DNA from: UBA2658 sp964485265
Lineage (GTDB): Bacteria; Bacillota; Clostridia; Oscillospirales; Oscillospiraceae
Direction: 5' to 3'
Assembly (NCBI GenBank): GCA_964485265.1
Contig: CAZAIU010000005.1
Coordinates: forward strand, 24,575 to 88,574
DNA: 64,000 nt
Position 1 is the stretch's first letter. Each line of letters starts with the position of its first letter. The notes under the pieces were generated by a model, which was given only the letters and a program-made list of their open reading frames with translations, did no database searches and was not told the DNA's origin. A program made the position numbers and the translations under genes. Below, one piece after another: positions 25,194 to 34,419 of this stretch.

Positions 25194-25484
25194 TTACGCT
25201 ATGCGAGCTTTGGGATTTGCACTGCTTAGTCTGGAAAGAAGCTCTTCGGCGGAGAGAGAAAGGAACTTGGACTTGTCGCCTTCTTCAAATACGCTCATTA
25301 TAGATTCGCTTGTGATTGGTCCCGCTTTAGCCAGAAGCTGATTGACTTTTTCGTTCTGCTCGATAAGACTCTTGGAAAAAGTATCTGTAACACCAAAGGT
25401 GCCGTTGACCCAAAACCCTTCACAGGAGTCTATCATGTTGATAGCCGTCATTTTATTGCTGCTGTTAATACCGTTCTTGTTCAT
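25194..25484 (-). CDS. Small hypothetical protein
   Basis: A 96-residue soluble protein from ATG 25484, with GGAGG upstream (ATGGAGGTATCATC-ATG); a longer frame lacks a ribosome site. The middle reads 'DTFSKSLIEQNEKVNQLLAKAGPITSESIMSVFEEGD' and the C-terminus 'LSLSAEELLSRLSSANPKARIA', predicted helical. I do not recognise the family. It has its own long AT-rich upstream region and is transcribed alone, which fits a small regulated protein. Confidence 0.55.
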   Translation of the reverse strand: MNKNGINSSNKMTAINMIDSCEGFWVNGTFGVTDTFSKSLIEQNEKVNQLLAKAGPITSESIMSVFEEGDKSKFLSLSAEELLSRLSSANPKARIA

Positions 25485-25830
25485 GATGATACCTCCATTT
25501 ATTAAGTCGGATGTTTGTTTCCTTCTTTGTGATTTCATTGTAGCAAAGCTAATACAAAATGTATAATATTTTGTTTGCGATACATACATTACACACAAAA
25601 ATATGTACTTATTTATACGATAGGCATGAACTCATACATTATAATCATGATAAAATATCCAAAACAAAGGCAAAAATTAAAGTATAAACGGTCATAATGC
25701 ACAAATTGTGATTTTACTAACTAAAAAAGCAGCCAAATAATCAAAAATACGCCATTATATGTAAATAATAGCGTATTTTTAGTTAAAAAAATATTTTTTC
25801 AGTTAAGAGTGATTGAAGCAAAAAAACTGC
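25485..25830. other. AT-rich intergenic region with a terminator hairpin
   Basis: 346 bases without a gene. Its left part should carry the promoter of the small protein at 25484. At 25749-25780 AATACGC and GCGTATT form a hairpin with T-runs on both strands, the likely terminator of the editing-domain gene at 25831. I see nothing else. Confidence 0.5.
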
Positions 25831-26364
25831 TTACAGCTCTAAAAAAGTGGGCAAATGCTGTATCGCCGGAAGCAGCTTTTCAAAGAGCTCATTGGTTTTG
25901 AATTTCAGGCTGGATGTGTTGATGCAGGGGTGACACGCAAAATACTCCTGCTTTAATATGTCATTATCTATGAGCAGGCGGACATTGTTTTTGCAATCGT
26001 TCATAAGACCCAGTATGCTTACGCTTCCCGGATGAAGCCCTAAAAAACTCTCCATATACCGTTCTTCGGCAAAATGGAGACGGGATACCCCCAACTGACC
26101 CGAAACAACAGAAGTTTTAAACTGCTTGTCCGCGGGCATGCACAGAAGGTAAAAATTTGTTTCCTGACGGTTGCATAAAAACAGGTTTTTGCATATCCTC
26201 GTATCAAGAACCGCAGCTCGCTCCAGACAGACCTCCATGGTATCTGCCGGCTCGTGGTCTGTACACCAATATTCTATTCCCAGTTTATCCAACAGCTCAT
26301 ATGAAAGCCTCTCGCATTCGATTCTGCTTTCCCTATTTACCGGTGCGCCTTTATATATTGTCAC
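25831..26364 (-). CDS. YbaK/ProX-type prolyl-tRNA editing domain protein
   Basis: The 177-residue stand-alone YbaK/aaRS-associated domain protein hydrolyses mischarged Ala- (or Cys-) tRNA-Pro in trans. Supporting stretches are the N-terminal 'YELLDKLGIEYWCTDHEPADTMEVC', 'KNLFLCNRQETNFYLLCMPADKQF', 'RLHFAEERYMESFLGLHPGSVSILGLMND' and 'VRLLIDNDILKQEYFACHPCINTSSLKF', all typical of ProX deacylases. It starts at GTG 26364 behind GGAGGAAAG. It has no operon partner. Confidence 0.88.
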   Translation of the reverse strand: MTIYKGAPVNRESRIECERLSYELLDKLGIEYWCTDHEPADTMEVCLERAAVLDTRICKNLFLCNRQETNFYLLCMPADKQFKTSVVSGQLGVSRLHFAEERYMESFLGLHPGSVSILGLMNDCKNNVRLLIDNDILKQEYFACHPCINTSSLKFKTNELFEKLLPAIQHLPTFLEL

Positions 26365-26550
26365 TTATCTTTCCTCCCAAGCTCATGCAAATTAGGATAT
26401 CACAGACAAAATGCAAAGGCAAGCTATAATTGATTGGTTACATATGACTGCTTTTGCAACACAAAATAGTGGAAAAATGTAACAATAAAATATATAATAA
26501 TCCAATATGTATTAGGTACAGGTCTTACATAACAGTGGGGACGGTATTGT

Positions 26551-28089
26551 ATGATAACTCAATTTGGAACCGAGCTACTGGAACAGCTAAAACTAAATAG
26601 GAGAAGTGATTTGGACAAGCAGCTGAGGCTATGCAATGAGCTGCTGGAATACGCATGCAAAGAAAACCCGGGATACCTTTGCCCCGCATACTGTTTTTTG
26701 GCAGATTACAACTGGTTTTACGGCAAATTTGAGGAAATACTGAAAAGCTTGGAGCTTGCACTGAAATACAGTGACCAAACAACGCTTAAGGAATATGTAA
26801 TCCGAAGTCAAATATTGATGGGCTCGGCACTGTGCTTGCAGCAAAAGGAAGAATGTGCATTTGAGCACTATACAAAGGCGCTGGAGGAAAGCCGAAAGAA
26901 CTTCAGCGGGCGCTTCGATGCAACAATTTATATAGATTTAGGCGCTTGCTTTCATGGCTTGGCTGAGTATGACAGAGCCATAGAGTATTACTCCATGGCC
27001 GAGAGCGCACTGACTATGGCAGATAAAGACAATATTGACAATCTGCAAATAACGATTGACCTTGATTTCGCGATGTCACTTCACGCGTTGGGAAAAAACA
27101 GCGAGGCTCTGCCCTATATCACGTCCGCATGGGAAAGAGACAATGATATAAACAATGGCTTGATGAGCTTTGTAATAATATGTGTAGTATGTCAAATTTT
27201 AAATTCTCTAAATAGAAGAAGCGAATTTGCTTTTTATCTTGAGAAGCTAATTTATCTGGCGAAAATCAGCACGGATAATGCTGATTTCTTTCAGGATATT
27301 ACAGAGCTTTGCAAGCTGTTTGACGAAATGGGTGACTATGTATTCCTTGGCAGAGCGCTCGGCTGCTTTAAAAAATATGTGCAAAAGGAGCAAGAGGACT
27401 GCCTCACAAAGCGATATCTTGAGCTTGCCATAAAGTTCTACAAGGACACGAACGATATTGAGTCCTACAGGGAAATGTGCGGCGAGTACTATGAGCTTAT
27501 GAGCAGATTTGCAAATAATGAGACTGCTAAACGCACGCAGCTATTAAACAATCGCTTTGAAATGTACCAGAATGAATTACAGCGTCGGGAAATGGAAAGG
27601 CAGGTTCGCTGTGATGCCCTTACGGGGCTGCTGAACAAAAGTGCCGGAATGGAATATATAGATGAAATTTTGACAAGCGATGAAAAAGCGGTCTATCTTG
27701 CAATGATAGACTTAGACAACTTCAAACGAGTGAATGATTTATACGGCCATTTAATAGGTGATGAGGCAATCGTTGCGGTGGCGGAGATAATAACAGGTGC
27801 AATAAGCACGGAGGATGCAGCCAGCCGTTTCGGCGGCGATGAGTTTGTCCTATGCCTGCGAAACCGTGAATTGTGCCAGATTGAAAAAATTGCGGAAGAA
27901 ATAAATGAAAGGATTTCCGCCCTTGCTGATATTTATAGCGGAACAAAGCTGGCTTGCAGCATAGGAATTGCCAAAGGAAAGGGCAAGGCTGCGGGAGGAG
28001 AAAGCACCTACGAGGAGCTTCTTATCAAAGCCGACAAGGCGCTTTACTTCAAGAAAAACAACGGAAAATGCGGATATCATATATATTGA
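26551..28089 (+). CDS. TPR-repeat diguanylate cyclase (GGDEF) protein
   Basis: The 512-residue cytoplasmic protein has about 330 N-terminal residues of TPR-like helical pairs ('AIEYYSMAESALTMAD', 'CFHGLAEYDRAIEYY'). These are followed by a GGDEF domain starting 'DALTGLLNKSAG', with metal-binding 'MIDLDNFKRVND' and the active-site loop GGDEF at residues 428-432. The active loop is intact, so c-di-GMP synthesis is expected, controlled by whatever binds the TPR array. No membrane anchor is present. The RlmA-like gene follows after 46 bases. Confidence 0.88.
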   Translation: MITQFGTELLEQLKLNRRSDLDKQLRLCNELLEYACKENPGYLCPAYCFLADYNWFYGKFEEILKSLELALKYSDQTTLKEYVIRSQILMGSALCLQQKEECAFEHYTKALEESRKNFSGRFDATIYIDLGACFHGLAEYDRAIEYYSMAESALTMADKDNIDNLQITIDLDFAMSLHALGKNSEALPYITSAWERDNDINNGLMSFVIICVVCQILNSLNRRSEFAFYLEKLIYLAKISTDNADFFQDITELCKLFDEMGDYVFLGRALGCFKKYVQKEQEDCLTKRYLELAIKFYKDTNDIESYREMCGEYYELMSRFANNETAKRTQLLNNRFEMYQNELQRREMERQVRCDALTGLLNKSAGMEYIDEILTSDEKAVYLAMIDLDNFKRVNDLYGHLIGDEAIVAVAEIITGAISTEDAASRFGGDEFVLCLRNRELCQIEKIAEEINERISALADIYSGTKLACSIGIAKGKGKAAGGESTYEELLIKADKALYFKKNNGKCGYHIY

Positions 28090-28135
28090 CCTTCCCACTG
28101 AAACAGAAAGAAAAATCTTTATTCGAGGTAATAAA

Positions 28136-28975
28136 ATGAGCATATTTTTGTGTCCTGTTTGCGGGGCGTTGGTTGAGAAGACTGGCAGCCGTTATGTCTG
28201 TGCTGGCGGACACAGCTTTGACCGCGCTAAAGAGGGATATGTCAATCTTTTGCCTGCTAACAAAAAACATTCCAAGCAACCCGGAGACGATAAAGACATG
28301 GTTCGTGCCAGAAACAGGTTTTTATCAAGCGGATACTATTCTGCTCTCAAGCAGGCTTTGGAAAAGTGCAGCAGTGACTGCTCTAAAGAAGCATGCACGG
28401 TTTTGGACTGCGGCTGCGGAGAGGGTTACTACACTGAAGGAATTTTAAATTCCTTGCAGCGATCTGGCAAGGAAGTGAGTCTTGCAGGAATTGATATTTC
28501 AAAGGAGGCAGTGAGACTTGCTGCAAAGCGCTGCCCTCAAGAGGAATTTGCCGTTGCCTCCGCCTACCATCTTCCGGTGATAAGCCGGAGCATTGATTTG
28601 CTTATTAACTGCTTTTCACCACTGTGCGAAAACGAGTTCCTAAGAGTGCTGAAAACAGGCGGATACTTTATATATGTTGTGCCTGCACCCCGTCATTTGT
28701 GGGAACTAAAATGTGCGCTCTACGATGCCCCATATGAAAATGAACGCATAATCGCTGAATATGAGGGCTTCGACTTGACAGAAACGCGAAATGTAGCAAC
28801 AAAAATATTCTTAGAGGATAATCAGATTATACTTGACTTGTTCACAATGACACCCTATTTTTGGAAAACCTCTGCCGGCGGAAAGAAACGGTTGGAGCAA
28901 TTGGACTGCCTTGAAACGGAAATATCCTTTGATATACACATATACAGAAAAAAACAGGGAGCAGCCGCAATGTAA
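28136..28975 (+). CDS. RlmA-family 23S rRNA (guanine-N1) methyltransferase
   Basis: From ATG 28136 (GAGGTAATAAA upstream) the product has 279 residues. An N-terminal zinc finger 'CPVCGALVEKTGSRYVCAGGHSFD' precedes 'AKEGYVNLLP' and 'KDMVRARNRFLSSGYY', typical of RlmA. The SAM-binding motif I is 'VLDCGCGEGYYT'. The family methylates N1 of G745 or G748 in 23S rRNA; members acting at G748 influence macrolide/tylosin susceptibility. Which position is used cannot be told from the sequence. The gene lies 46 bases after the GGDEF gene and may share its transcript. Confidence 0.88.
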   Translation: MSIFLCPVCGALVEKTGSRYVCAGGHSFDRAKEGYVNLLPANKKHSKQPGDDKDMVRARNRFLSSGYYSALKQALEKCSSDCSKEACTVLDCGCGEGYYTEGILNSLQRSGKEVSLAGIDISKEAVRLAAKRCPQEEFAVASAYHLPVISRSIDLLINCFSPLCENEFLRVLKTGGYFIYVVPAPRHLWELKCALYDAPYENERIIAEYEGFDLTETRNVATKIFLEDNQIILDLFTMTPYFWKTSAGGKKRLEQLDCLETEISFDIHIYRKKQGAAAM

Positions 28976-28989
28976 AGCGGCAGCTCCCT
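28958..28989 (+). terminator. Hairpin overlapping the RlmA-like stop codon
   Basis: GGGAGC-A-GCCGC pairs with GCGGC-A-GCTCCC (one A/A mismatch), with the stop codon TAA in the loop. No T-run follows, so termination is only probable. Confidence 0.45.
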
Positions 28990-29065
28990 AAAATAATATA
29001 CATAGATAATTTTTTGCAGTAAATATAAGTAATTGTACTGACTAAACATGCAAACACTTGATTTT

Positions 29066-29986
29066 TTATATGGTTATATGTGCCTTTTCTGTGTTTAGAA
29101 TTACTATAGAAATAAAAATCATAAGAATTCCGACGATACCGCCTGCTGTAAGAGACTCTTGAAAAACCAAAACTCCTGTGAGTGTTGCAACCACAGGCTC
29201 AGAAAACGCCATAACAGAAGCCTTGCCCGGCTGAGTATATTTTAGCCCGAGGGTATAGAGCAAATATGGGGCAATGGTGGAGAATACAGCGACTGCTAAG
29301 CCGGTTAGAATGACAGAGGTGTTTGTAAAAAGCGGAATAAAGCTTTGAGTAAAGCAAAATGGTAAAATTCCGATTGAAGCAAACAAAAAAGTATAGGCGG
29401 TAACAGTCACCGAGCTGTATTTTTTAAGCGCAACATTGCCGAATATGGAATACAGCGCATATCCAACACCCGAGCCGATACCTGTGAGTATGCCTTTAAT
29501 AGGCACAGTAGCCATACCCCCTAATATAGAGGAGATAATTCCGGTTGTAAAAACACAACCAATAAATGCGATTATCAGAGCAAGTGCTTTGCGAGTAGTT
29601 ATTCTTTCATGAAAAAACAGAGCTGACATTATCATTACAAAGCAGGGAGCGGTATATAGCAGGACTGCTGCCATGGATAGACCGGTTATCTCGATTGTTA
29701 GAAAATACATAACACTGAAAAGAGTGAGACTTAAAATGCCTGTTCCTAAAAACATCCATATATCACGCAGGCATATTTTAAGCTTTTGTCTGTCAAAGAA
29801 CAAAAGGTATGACCAAAGCAGCACGGCTGCAAAAGCACAGCGCAAAAAAGCCGTCTGTGCGGCAGTGCAGCCGCAAAGTGCCAGCTTTTTTGTAAACAAT
29901 CCTATAATACCCCAGCAGGCACCACCGAGAATAATAAACATGGGGGCATAGCGTCCTATGGATGGATTTTCTTTTATAGTTCTCAC
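29066..29986 (-). CDS. EamA/DMT-superfamily transporter
   Basis: The 306-residue protein has about ten transmembrane helices in two EamA halves. The first is 'MFIILGGACWGIIGLFTKKLALCGCTAAQTAFLRC'; the second begins 'GILTGIGSGVGYALYSIFGNVALKK'. Both carry the usual 'W-x-x-x-x-F' and arginine-flanked helix features. Members export amino acids or metabolites; the substrate is not predictable. The GTG start at 29986 has only AGGGT nearby; a Met at 29941 is an alternative start. Confidence 0.85.
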   Translation of the reverse strand: MRTIKENPSIGRYAPMFIILGGACWGIIGLFTKKLALCGCTAAQTAFLRCAFAAVLLWSYLLFFDRQKLKICLRDIWMFLGTGILSLTLFSVMYFLTIEITGLSMAAVLLYTAPCFVMIMSALFFHERITTRKALALIIAFIGCVFTTGIISSILGGMATVPIKGILTGIGSGVGYALYSIFGNVALKKYSSVTVTAYTFLFASIGILPFCFTQSFIPLFTNTSVILTGLAVAVFSTIAPYLLYTLGLKYTQPGKASVMAFSEPVVATLTGVLVFQESLTAGGIVGILMIFISIVILNTEKAHITI

Positions 29987-30072
29987 ACCCTAATGAAAGA
30001 TATTGCAATCATAAGCCATGATAAAGGAAAAAACAATAGCATAAAAAATTGTTGCCATAAATTTCAAGTAAA

Positions 30073-30100
30073 AGACCGCTCACTGAAAAGTGAGCGGTCT
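30073..30100 (-). terminator. Terminator with GAAA tetraloop
   Basis: AGACCGCTCACT (30073-30084), loop GAAA on the plus strand, and AGTGAGCGGTCT (30089-30100): a perfect 12-base stem. The minus-strand T-run follows, so it ends the Spo0A-like transcript. Confidence 0.88.
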
Positions 30101-30104
30101 CGGC

Positions 30105-30614
30105 TTATGAGAACAATTGCTGAGCAATGGAGCGGAAAAGAAAAGCTAGAAATTCTGTGTTGCTGGGCTTTTTCATGTGGTTGGGGAAGAAACTTTTGAT
30201 AGGCGTATTGCCCTCTTTGCTCCACGAGACATCTATGGCGTGACGGATTGCTCGTTCAACACGCACTCCCGTCGTACCATATTCCCTAGCGATTTCGGGG
30301 TACAAGACCTTGGTTACACCGTAGATTTTCACCTCGTCCTCAAACAACATCAGTATTGCCTCGCGGATGTACAGAAAGCCCTTGATGTGCGGTGGAATTC
30401 CCAGTTCAATAATGAGCTTTTCAACCTCATAGGCGTAAGCTCTTGCTGCCTTGCCTGTGCTTGTGCGGTAATTCCCACAGGCGTTTCCTTCGGTCATATC
30501 CAGTGTGGCAAACGAACCGGAAGGGTTAGCATCGCCGACGATAGGAAGTGCTGACCGAGACTGCTTGCTGAAAATGTTGTCGAATGCAATAATGCATGAT
30601 TCAGTCTGCGCCAT
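30105..30614 (-). CDS. Stand-alone Spo0A C-terminal DNA-binding domain protein
   Basis: The 169-residue protein's last 105 residues match the Spo0A effector domain: 'LGIPPHIKGFLYIREAILMLFED', 'VTKVLYPEIAREYGTTGVRVERAIRHAIDVSW' (the recognition-helix region) and 'KPSNTEFLAFLF'. The N-terminal 60 residues are not a receiver domain: there is no phospho-acceptor Asp pattern and it is far too short. It should bind 0A-box-like DNA (TGTCGAA) but cannot be switched on by phosphorelay in the normal way. ATG follows AAGGAG. The upstream region has a strong -10, a poor -35 and two AAACGTGAC direct repeats, so transcription is probably activated. Confidence 0.85.
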   Translation of the reverse strand: MAQTESCIIAFDNIFSKQSRSALPIVGDANPSGSFATLDMTEGNACGNYRTSTGKAARAYAYEVEKLIIELGIPPHIKGFLYIREAILMLFEDEVKIYGVTKVLYPEIAREYGTTGVRVERAIRHAIDVSWSKEGNTPIKSFFPNHMKKPSNTEFLAFLFRSIAQQLFS

Positions 30615-30692
30615 TGGTATTTGCTCCTTCTTTCTTTCTTATTGATATAACTGAGGAAATGCAAATTTTGTTTTATAAACTTGCATGAGCGC

Positions 30693-30725
30693 ATTATATC
30701 AAGTAAAACGTGACAGAAACGTGAC
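30693..30725 (-). promoter_or_regulatory. Promoter of the Spo0A-like gene with 11-base-spaced direct repeats
   Basis: On the minus strand TATAAT lies at 30698-30693 with no good -35. On the plus strand AAACGTGAC occurs at 30706-30714 and 30717-30725, exactly one helical turn apart and overlapping the -35 position. This suits an OmpR/PhoB-type activator (inference). Confidence 0.5.
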
Positions 30726-30836
30726 GTATAGGAACAAAATACAACAAATATTGATACTTTGTGATAATTTCACGAATCATGACAAGATACAGTGTTGCTA
30801 TGAGCATAAAATCAGAAGAAATTGCGTAAAAATGTA

Positions 30837-31646
30837 TTATATTCTGCGATTTAAGGATTCTCTATTTGCAAGTAAATTTGCAAGAGTATATTCTCCCCAA
30901 CTATAATTCGACATATATTCTCCGTTCCACTGACTTATTGTCTGCTTGTCGCCGTCGAGGTATGAGAAGTAGTCGCAATCCACGGCGGATTTGTTTATTG
31001 CTCTGCCGTGAGACAGGATAAACAGAATATCAAGAGCCCCCGCTTCGACTAAAGACGATTGCAAACGGGAAAGGACTTTCCGATAGCTGCTTGCAGAACT
31101 GGCATCAAAGAACCTGTCCTCCCATAAAAGGGAAAAACCCTCCTCTGTTTCAACCACATTGCCATTACGGTCAACAAGATAGGCGAGTAGCTCCTTTGCT
31201 CTTGCGCTAGAGAATTTTATGGGTTTTCCGTCCACGAATACGTCAAAGTTTCCAAAGGTCTTTATGAAAAAACGTTTCTTTATCCGCTTGGAGAGCAGCT
31301 TTGCACGGGAAACAACGTCTTCAATGTTCTTTTTAGTATATGGCTTCATTACAAAGTAATCTGCGTTCATCTTGTATGCGTCCACCATATATTTGTCGTA
31401 GCCGGAAACAAAAATAATTATCATGTCGGGATACATGCTGCGAAGCTCACCGGCAAGCTCAAGACCGTTCATATGCGGCATTTCTATATCAAGAAAAGCC
31501 AGTTCAATAGCATGATTTCTGGCGTATTCCAGAGCTTCAATAGGAGAATCGAAGACACCTTCAAGCTGAATGTCTTCCAATTCTCTGCACTCTGTCTCAA
31601 ATTGCCGCAGCATCCACATCTCATCATCTACAAGTATAGTTTTCAT
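30837..31646 (-). CDS. Response regulator with SARP/BTAD-type winged-helix output
   Basis: The 269-residue protein has a receiver domain (1-115) with acidic pocket Asp7/Asp8, phospho-acceptor Asp53 in 'AFLDIEMPHMNG' and Lys in 'VMKPYT'. The output domain 'KTFGNFDVFVDGKPIKFSSARAKELLAYLVDRNGNVV' is an OmpR/SARP-like winged helix, followed by a short bacterial-activator-type helical tail. It overlaps the histidine kinase gene by 4 bases (ATGA), the hallmark of a cognate pair. LytS-type kinases are more often paired with LytTR outputs, so the output is unusual. It is a transcriptional regulator with unknown targets. Confidence 0.85.
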   Translation of the reverse strand: MKTILVDDEMWMLRQFETECRELEDIQLEGVFDSPIEALEYARNHAIELAFLDIEMPHMNGLELAGELRSMYPDMIIIFVSGYDKYMVDAYKMNADYFVMKPYTKKNIEDVVSRAKLLSKRIKKRFFIKTFGNFDVFVDGKPIKFSSARAKELLAYLVDRNGNVVETEEGFSLLWEDRFFDASSASSYRKVLSRLQSSLVEAGALDILFILSHGRAINKSAVDCDYFSYLDGDKQTISQWNGEYMSNYSWGEYTLANLLANRESLNRRI

Positions 31647-34330
31647 ACTTCTTCCTCACACTTTGGGATAATGATTTTTACCCATGTACCATGGTCAACA
31701 ACAGAATCAATTATTACTTTTGCACCCATTAGGTTCTCAAAACGAAACAGAGTGTTTTTTAAACCGACACAGTCTCTGCATGAGCACAGCACTTCGTTTA
31801 CATCAAAACCGATTCCGTCATCAATTACCTCTACGATGTGTGCATCTGACTGTTCACGGCTTCTGACAATGACTGTTCCGCCGTCTTTACCGCGTTCAAA
31901 GATGCCGTGTCTTACGGCGTTTTCAACCAAAGGCTGAACAGATAGGGGCAAAACCTTAAAATCCTCACACTCTATGTCAAATTCCACCTTTAGCTTAGTT
32001 CCAAACCGCATCTGTTCGATGTTTAGATATGCTTTTATATTTGACAGCTCATTGCCGAATGTAATGGTCTCGTCCGAACTCATTGCCTTTATACAGCCGC
32101 GCAGGTGTGTGGCAAAGTCGTAAATCAGGTCGTAGGCGTAGTCAGGGTCTACCTTTATTATTGTTCTAATAGAGCTGAGTGCGTTGTATAAGAAATGCGG
32201 CTGCATCTGATTCATTGCGACCTTTAAGCGGCTGCCTTCAAGCTCCTTTTTTAACTCCTCTATGTATTTTTCCCTTTGAAGAGCTTCGGAGCGTTCCTTG
32301 TTAAGGTCTTGTATTAAGCAGGTTGCACGAAGGTTTCCGGAAAAGCTGTCAACCTGAATATCTGCTTCAATTTTTCGCCAAATTGGGTTTTCGTCTTCGC
32401 TGGCTGACGGAAGCTCCAGAACAATAGGCATTTTGCCAGCCTTGTAATACTCAATCATGTTGTCCCGGGAGAATAAGCACGTAAACTGTGATTGATAGCG
32501 AGAGTGTACAAGGCTGTCTGAGATGCAGCTTATAAGCTCATCCCACCCGCATCCGTAAAAACGGCCGCGCATTTCGGCTCTGCCGTAATAGTACTCACAG
32601 AGGTTGCTGTCCAAATTAAACTCATAATATATTACCTCATCGCGGGGAAGCTTTTCAATACTTCTCCGATACATTATGGCAGCTAACTCTTTTTCCCGCT
32701 GCTCGGTAACATCCATGTAGGAAATAATCGCATGAAGAGGCTGCCCCTCTTCGCTAAATATAGTTTTAAATTTACCGTGATACCAGAGCCTTTGGTCAGT
32801 CTGCGGGTTGACCATTTGAAGATATGCTTCACCTGAAGGGTGACCTGCCGCGATGGCGCGGAAAAATGACCTTAAGGAATCTGCATATTCAGGCAATACA
32901 TAGCCGTGCTGAATTGTTGATTCCGGAACGTCATGGTAGTATGGGAATGAAATTTGTTTTTCAAGAGAATTCATTGTGGGGATAAGCGTGCTATCCTTAA
33001 TATTATAAATGTATAGCCACTGTGTGCAAAGAGAAACTGCGGCATCATAATCCTTTTCTCTTATGCGAAGCTCCTCCTCCAGTTCCCTTTGCTCCGTAAA
33101 ATCTACTACAGAAAGACATATACACATATCACGATGAGAAAAGGCTAAATTTCCCAAAACCCATATAAGGCTTCCGTCCCTTTTTGCGCGGCGTTCAATA
33201 TAGCGACGGGGATTGTCGTTCTCCTCAAGACTGGGAATTGTGCTTAAGCACTTTGCCCGATCACTTTCAGGGACAATCTGCAAATAGCTGACAAATCCGC
33301 TGTCTATAGCCTCCTGTCTTGAGGAGTAGCCGAAGATGTTGTAAAAAATTTCGTTTGCGTAAATTATGGTTAGGTCTTTATCTGCTTTAAATCTGCATAT
33401 TCCACAGAGAATTGTACTGTTCAGCTCTTCATATGCGTTCTGATAGTGGCGTTCTCTTTGCTCAAGCTCTCGCCTTTCATGTTCCCGTTGGAGCTTTTCT
33501 CCTTTTTCAAAGTATATATCTGTTATTAGTATGTAGGCAAATATATCATTTGTTAAAGTTTCCCTGCACAGTGATACCTCTATGCGTGACCATCCGTCCT
33601 CAATCCCAAATTCGCTTGAACGAAATTCAAAGTTAAGCTCAACATCGCCCATTTCAAAAAGCTTAACAAGCTCGGTGGTTTTTAGAAGCCTTATTACTCT
33701 TTCCCTGTCATCGGGATGAACCAATTCATAACCGGCCAATTCAACCATGGTGTCCCAATGATAGTGTCCGGCTGTAAAAAATTCAGCATTTATGCCATAG
33801 CAAAAGCCGCAGATACCCTTGCTTAGATTAAGCTCATAGTAGGTGGTATGCTCTTTAGACATATGCTTTATCTTTTCCCGCTGTATGCGGAAAGCGATTT
33901 CCTTATCATACTGAATTGAAACATCTTCAAGGGAGATAATGCTGCTTGTTGGGTTTCCCTCATTGTTGAAAAGAGTCCTGTATTCTGTTTTGAACCAACG
34001 AGAATCACGGAAATCGCGGTCCTTGAGTTTTAAAAGATAGCAGCCGTATGGAGAGCCTTCGTTTATTTCGGTAAACATTTTCTTTATATCATCTAAGCTC
34101 TCGGGCGCTGCGAAATCAATATAGCTTTCAGTATCCGAGCTTATGCAAAGCTCTGCCGTACTGACATACCTTTTGGAGGCACAAAAACAGCAGATTTGCT
34201 GAGCAATATCATAGTCAATATAGATTTTACCGCTTAAATAGAATGCAAGCTCCTGCTTTTCACGCAATGTGTCCAGCTCTTTTTGCGACAGATTGCAATC
34301 TTGGCTGAATAATGAGTCAATAATATTCAT
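31643..34330 (-). CDS. Multi-PAS sensor histidine kinase, LytS/His_kinase type
   Basis: Start ATG 34330 is preceded by GAGGGTG; a longer frame to 34399 lacks a site. The product has 895 residues. There is no transmembrane helix, so sensing is cytoplasmic. At least three or four PAS-like repeats are visible (for example 'CGICRFKADKDLTIIYANEIFYNIFGYSSRQE', 'WFKTEYRTLFNNEGNPTSSIISLEDVS', 'WYHGKFKTIFSEEGQPLHAIISYMDVTEQ'). A short coiled coil leads into His712 in MNQMQPHFLYN and the ATPase 'NAVRHGIFERG... VEVIDDGIGFDV'. The gene is translationally coupled to the response regulator. No ligand is evident. Confidence 0.88.
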   Translation of the reverse strand: MNIIDSLFSQDCNLSQKELDTLREKQELAFYLSGKIYIDYDIAQQICCFCASKRYVSTAELCISSDTESYIDFAAPESLDDIKKMFTEINEGSPYGCYLLKLKDRDFRDSRWFKTEYRTLFNNEGNPTSSIISLEDVSIQYDKEIAFRIQREKIKHMSKEHTTYYELNLSKGICGFCYGINAEFFTAGHYHWDTMVELAGYELVHPDDRERVIRLLKTTELVKLFEMGDVELNFEFRSSEFGIEDGWSRIEVSLCRETLTNDIFAYILITDIYFEKGEKLQREHERRELEQRERHYQNAYEELNSTILCGICRFKADKDLTIIYANEIFYNIFGYSSRQEAIDSGFVSYLQIVPESDRAKCLSTIPSLEENDNPRRYIERRAKRDGSLIWVLGNLAFSHRDMCICLSVVDFTEQRELEEELRIREKDYDAAVSLCTQWLYIYNIKDSTLIPTMNSLEKQISFPYYHDVPESTIQHGYVLPEYADSLRSFFRAIAAGHPSGEAYLQMVNPQTDQRLWYHGKFKTIFSEEGQPLHAIISYMDVTEQREKELAAIMYRRSIEKLPRDEVIYYEFNLDSNLCEYYYGRAEMRGRFYGCGWDELISCISDSLVHSRYQSQFTCLFSRDNMIEYYKAGKMPIVLELPSASEDENPIWRKIEADIQVDSFSGNLRATCLIQDLNKERSEALQREKYIEELKKELEGSRLKVAMNQMQPHFLYNALSSIRTIIKVDPDYAYDLIYDFATHLRGCIKAMSSDETITFGNELSNIKAYLNIEQMRFGTKLKVEFDIECEDFKVLPLSVQPLVENAVRHGIFERGKDGGTVIVRSREQSDAHIVEVIDDGIGFDVNEVLCSCRDCVGLKNTLFRFENLMGAKVIIDSVVDHGTWVKIIIPKCEEEV

Positions 34331-34419
34331 ACTTAAGCACCCTCGCCAATGATACCAAGTAATTTTACAAAACGCAAATCGTTTTGCAAAAAAATGCAAA
34401 ACGACATGAATGATGACAA

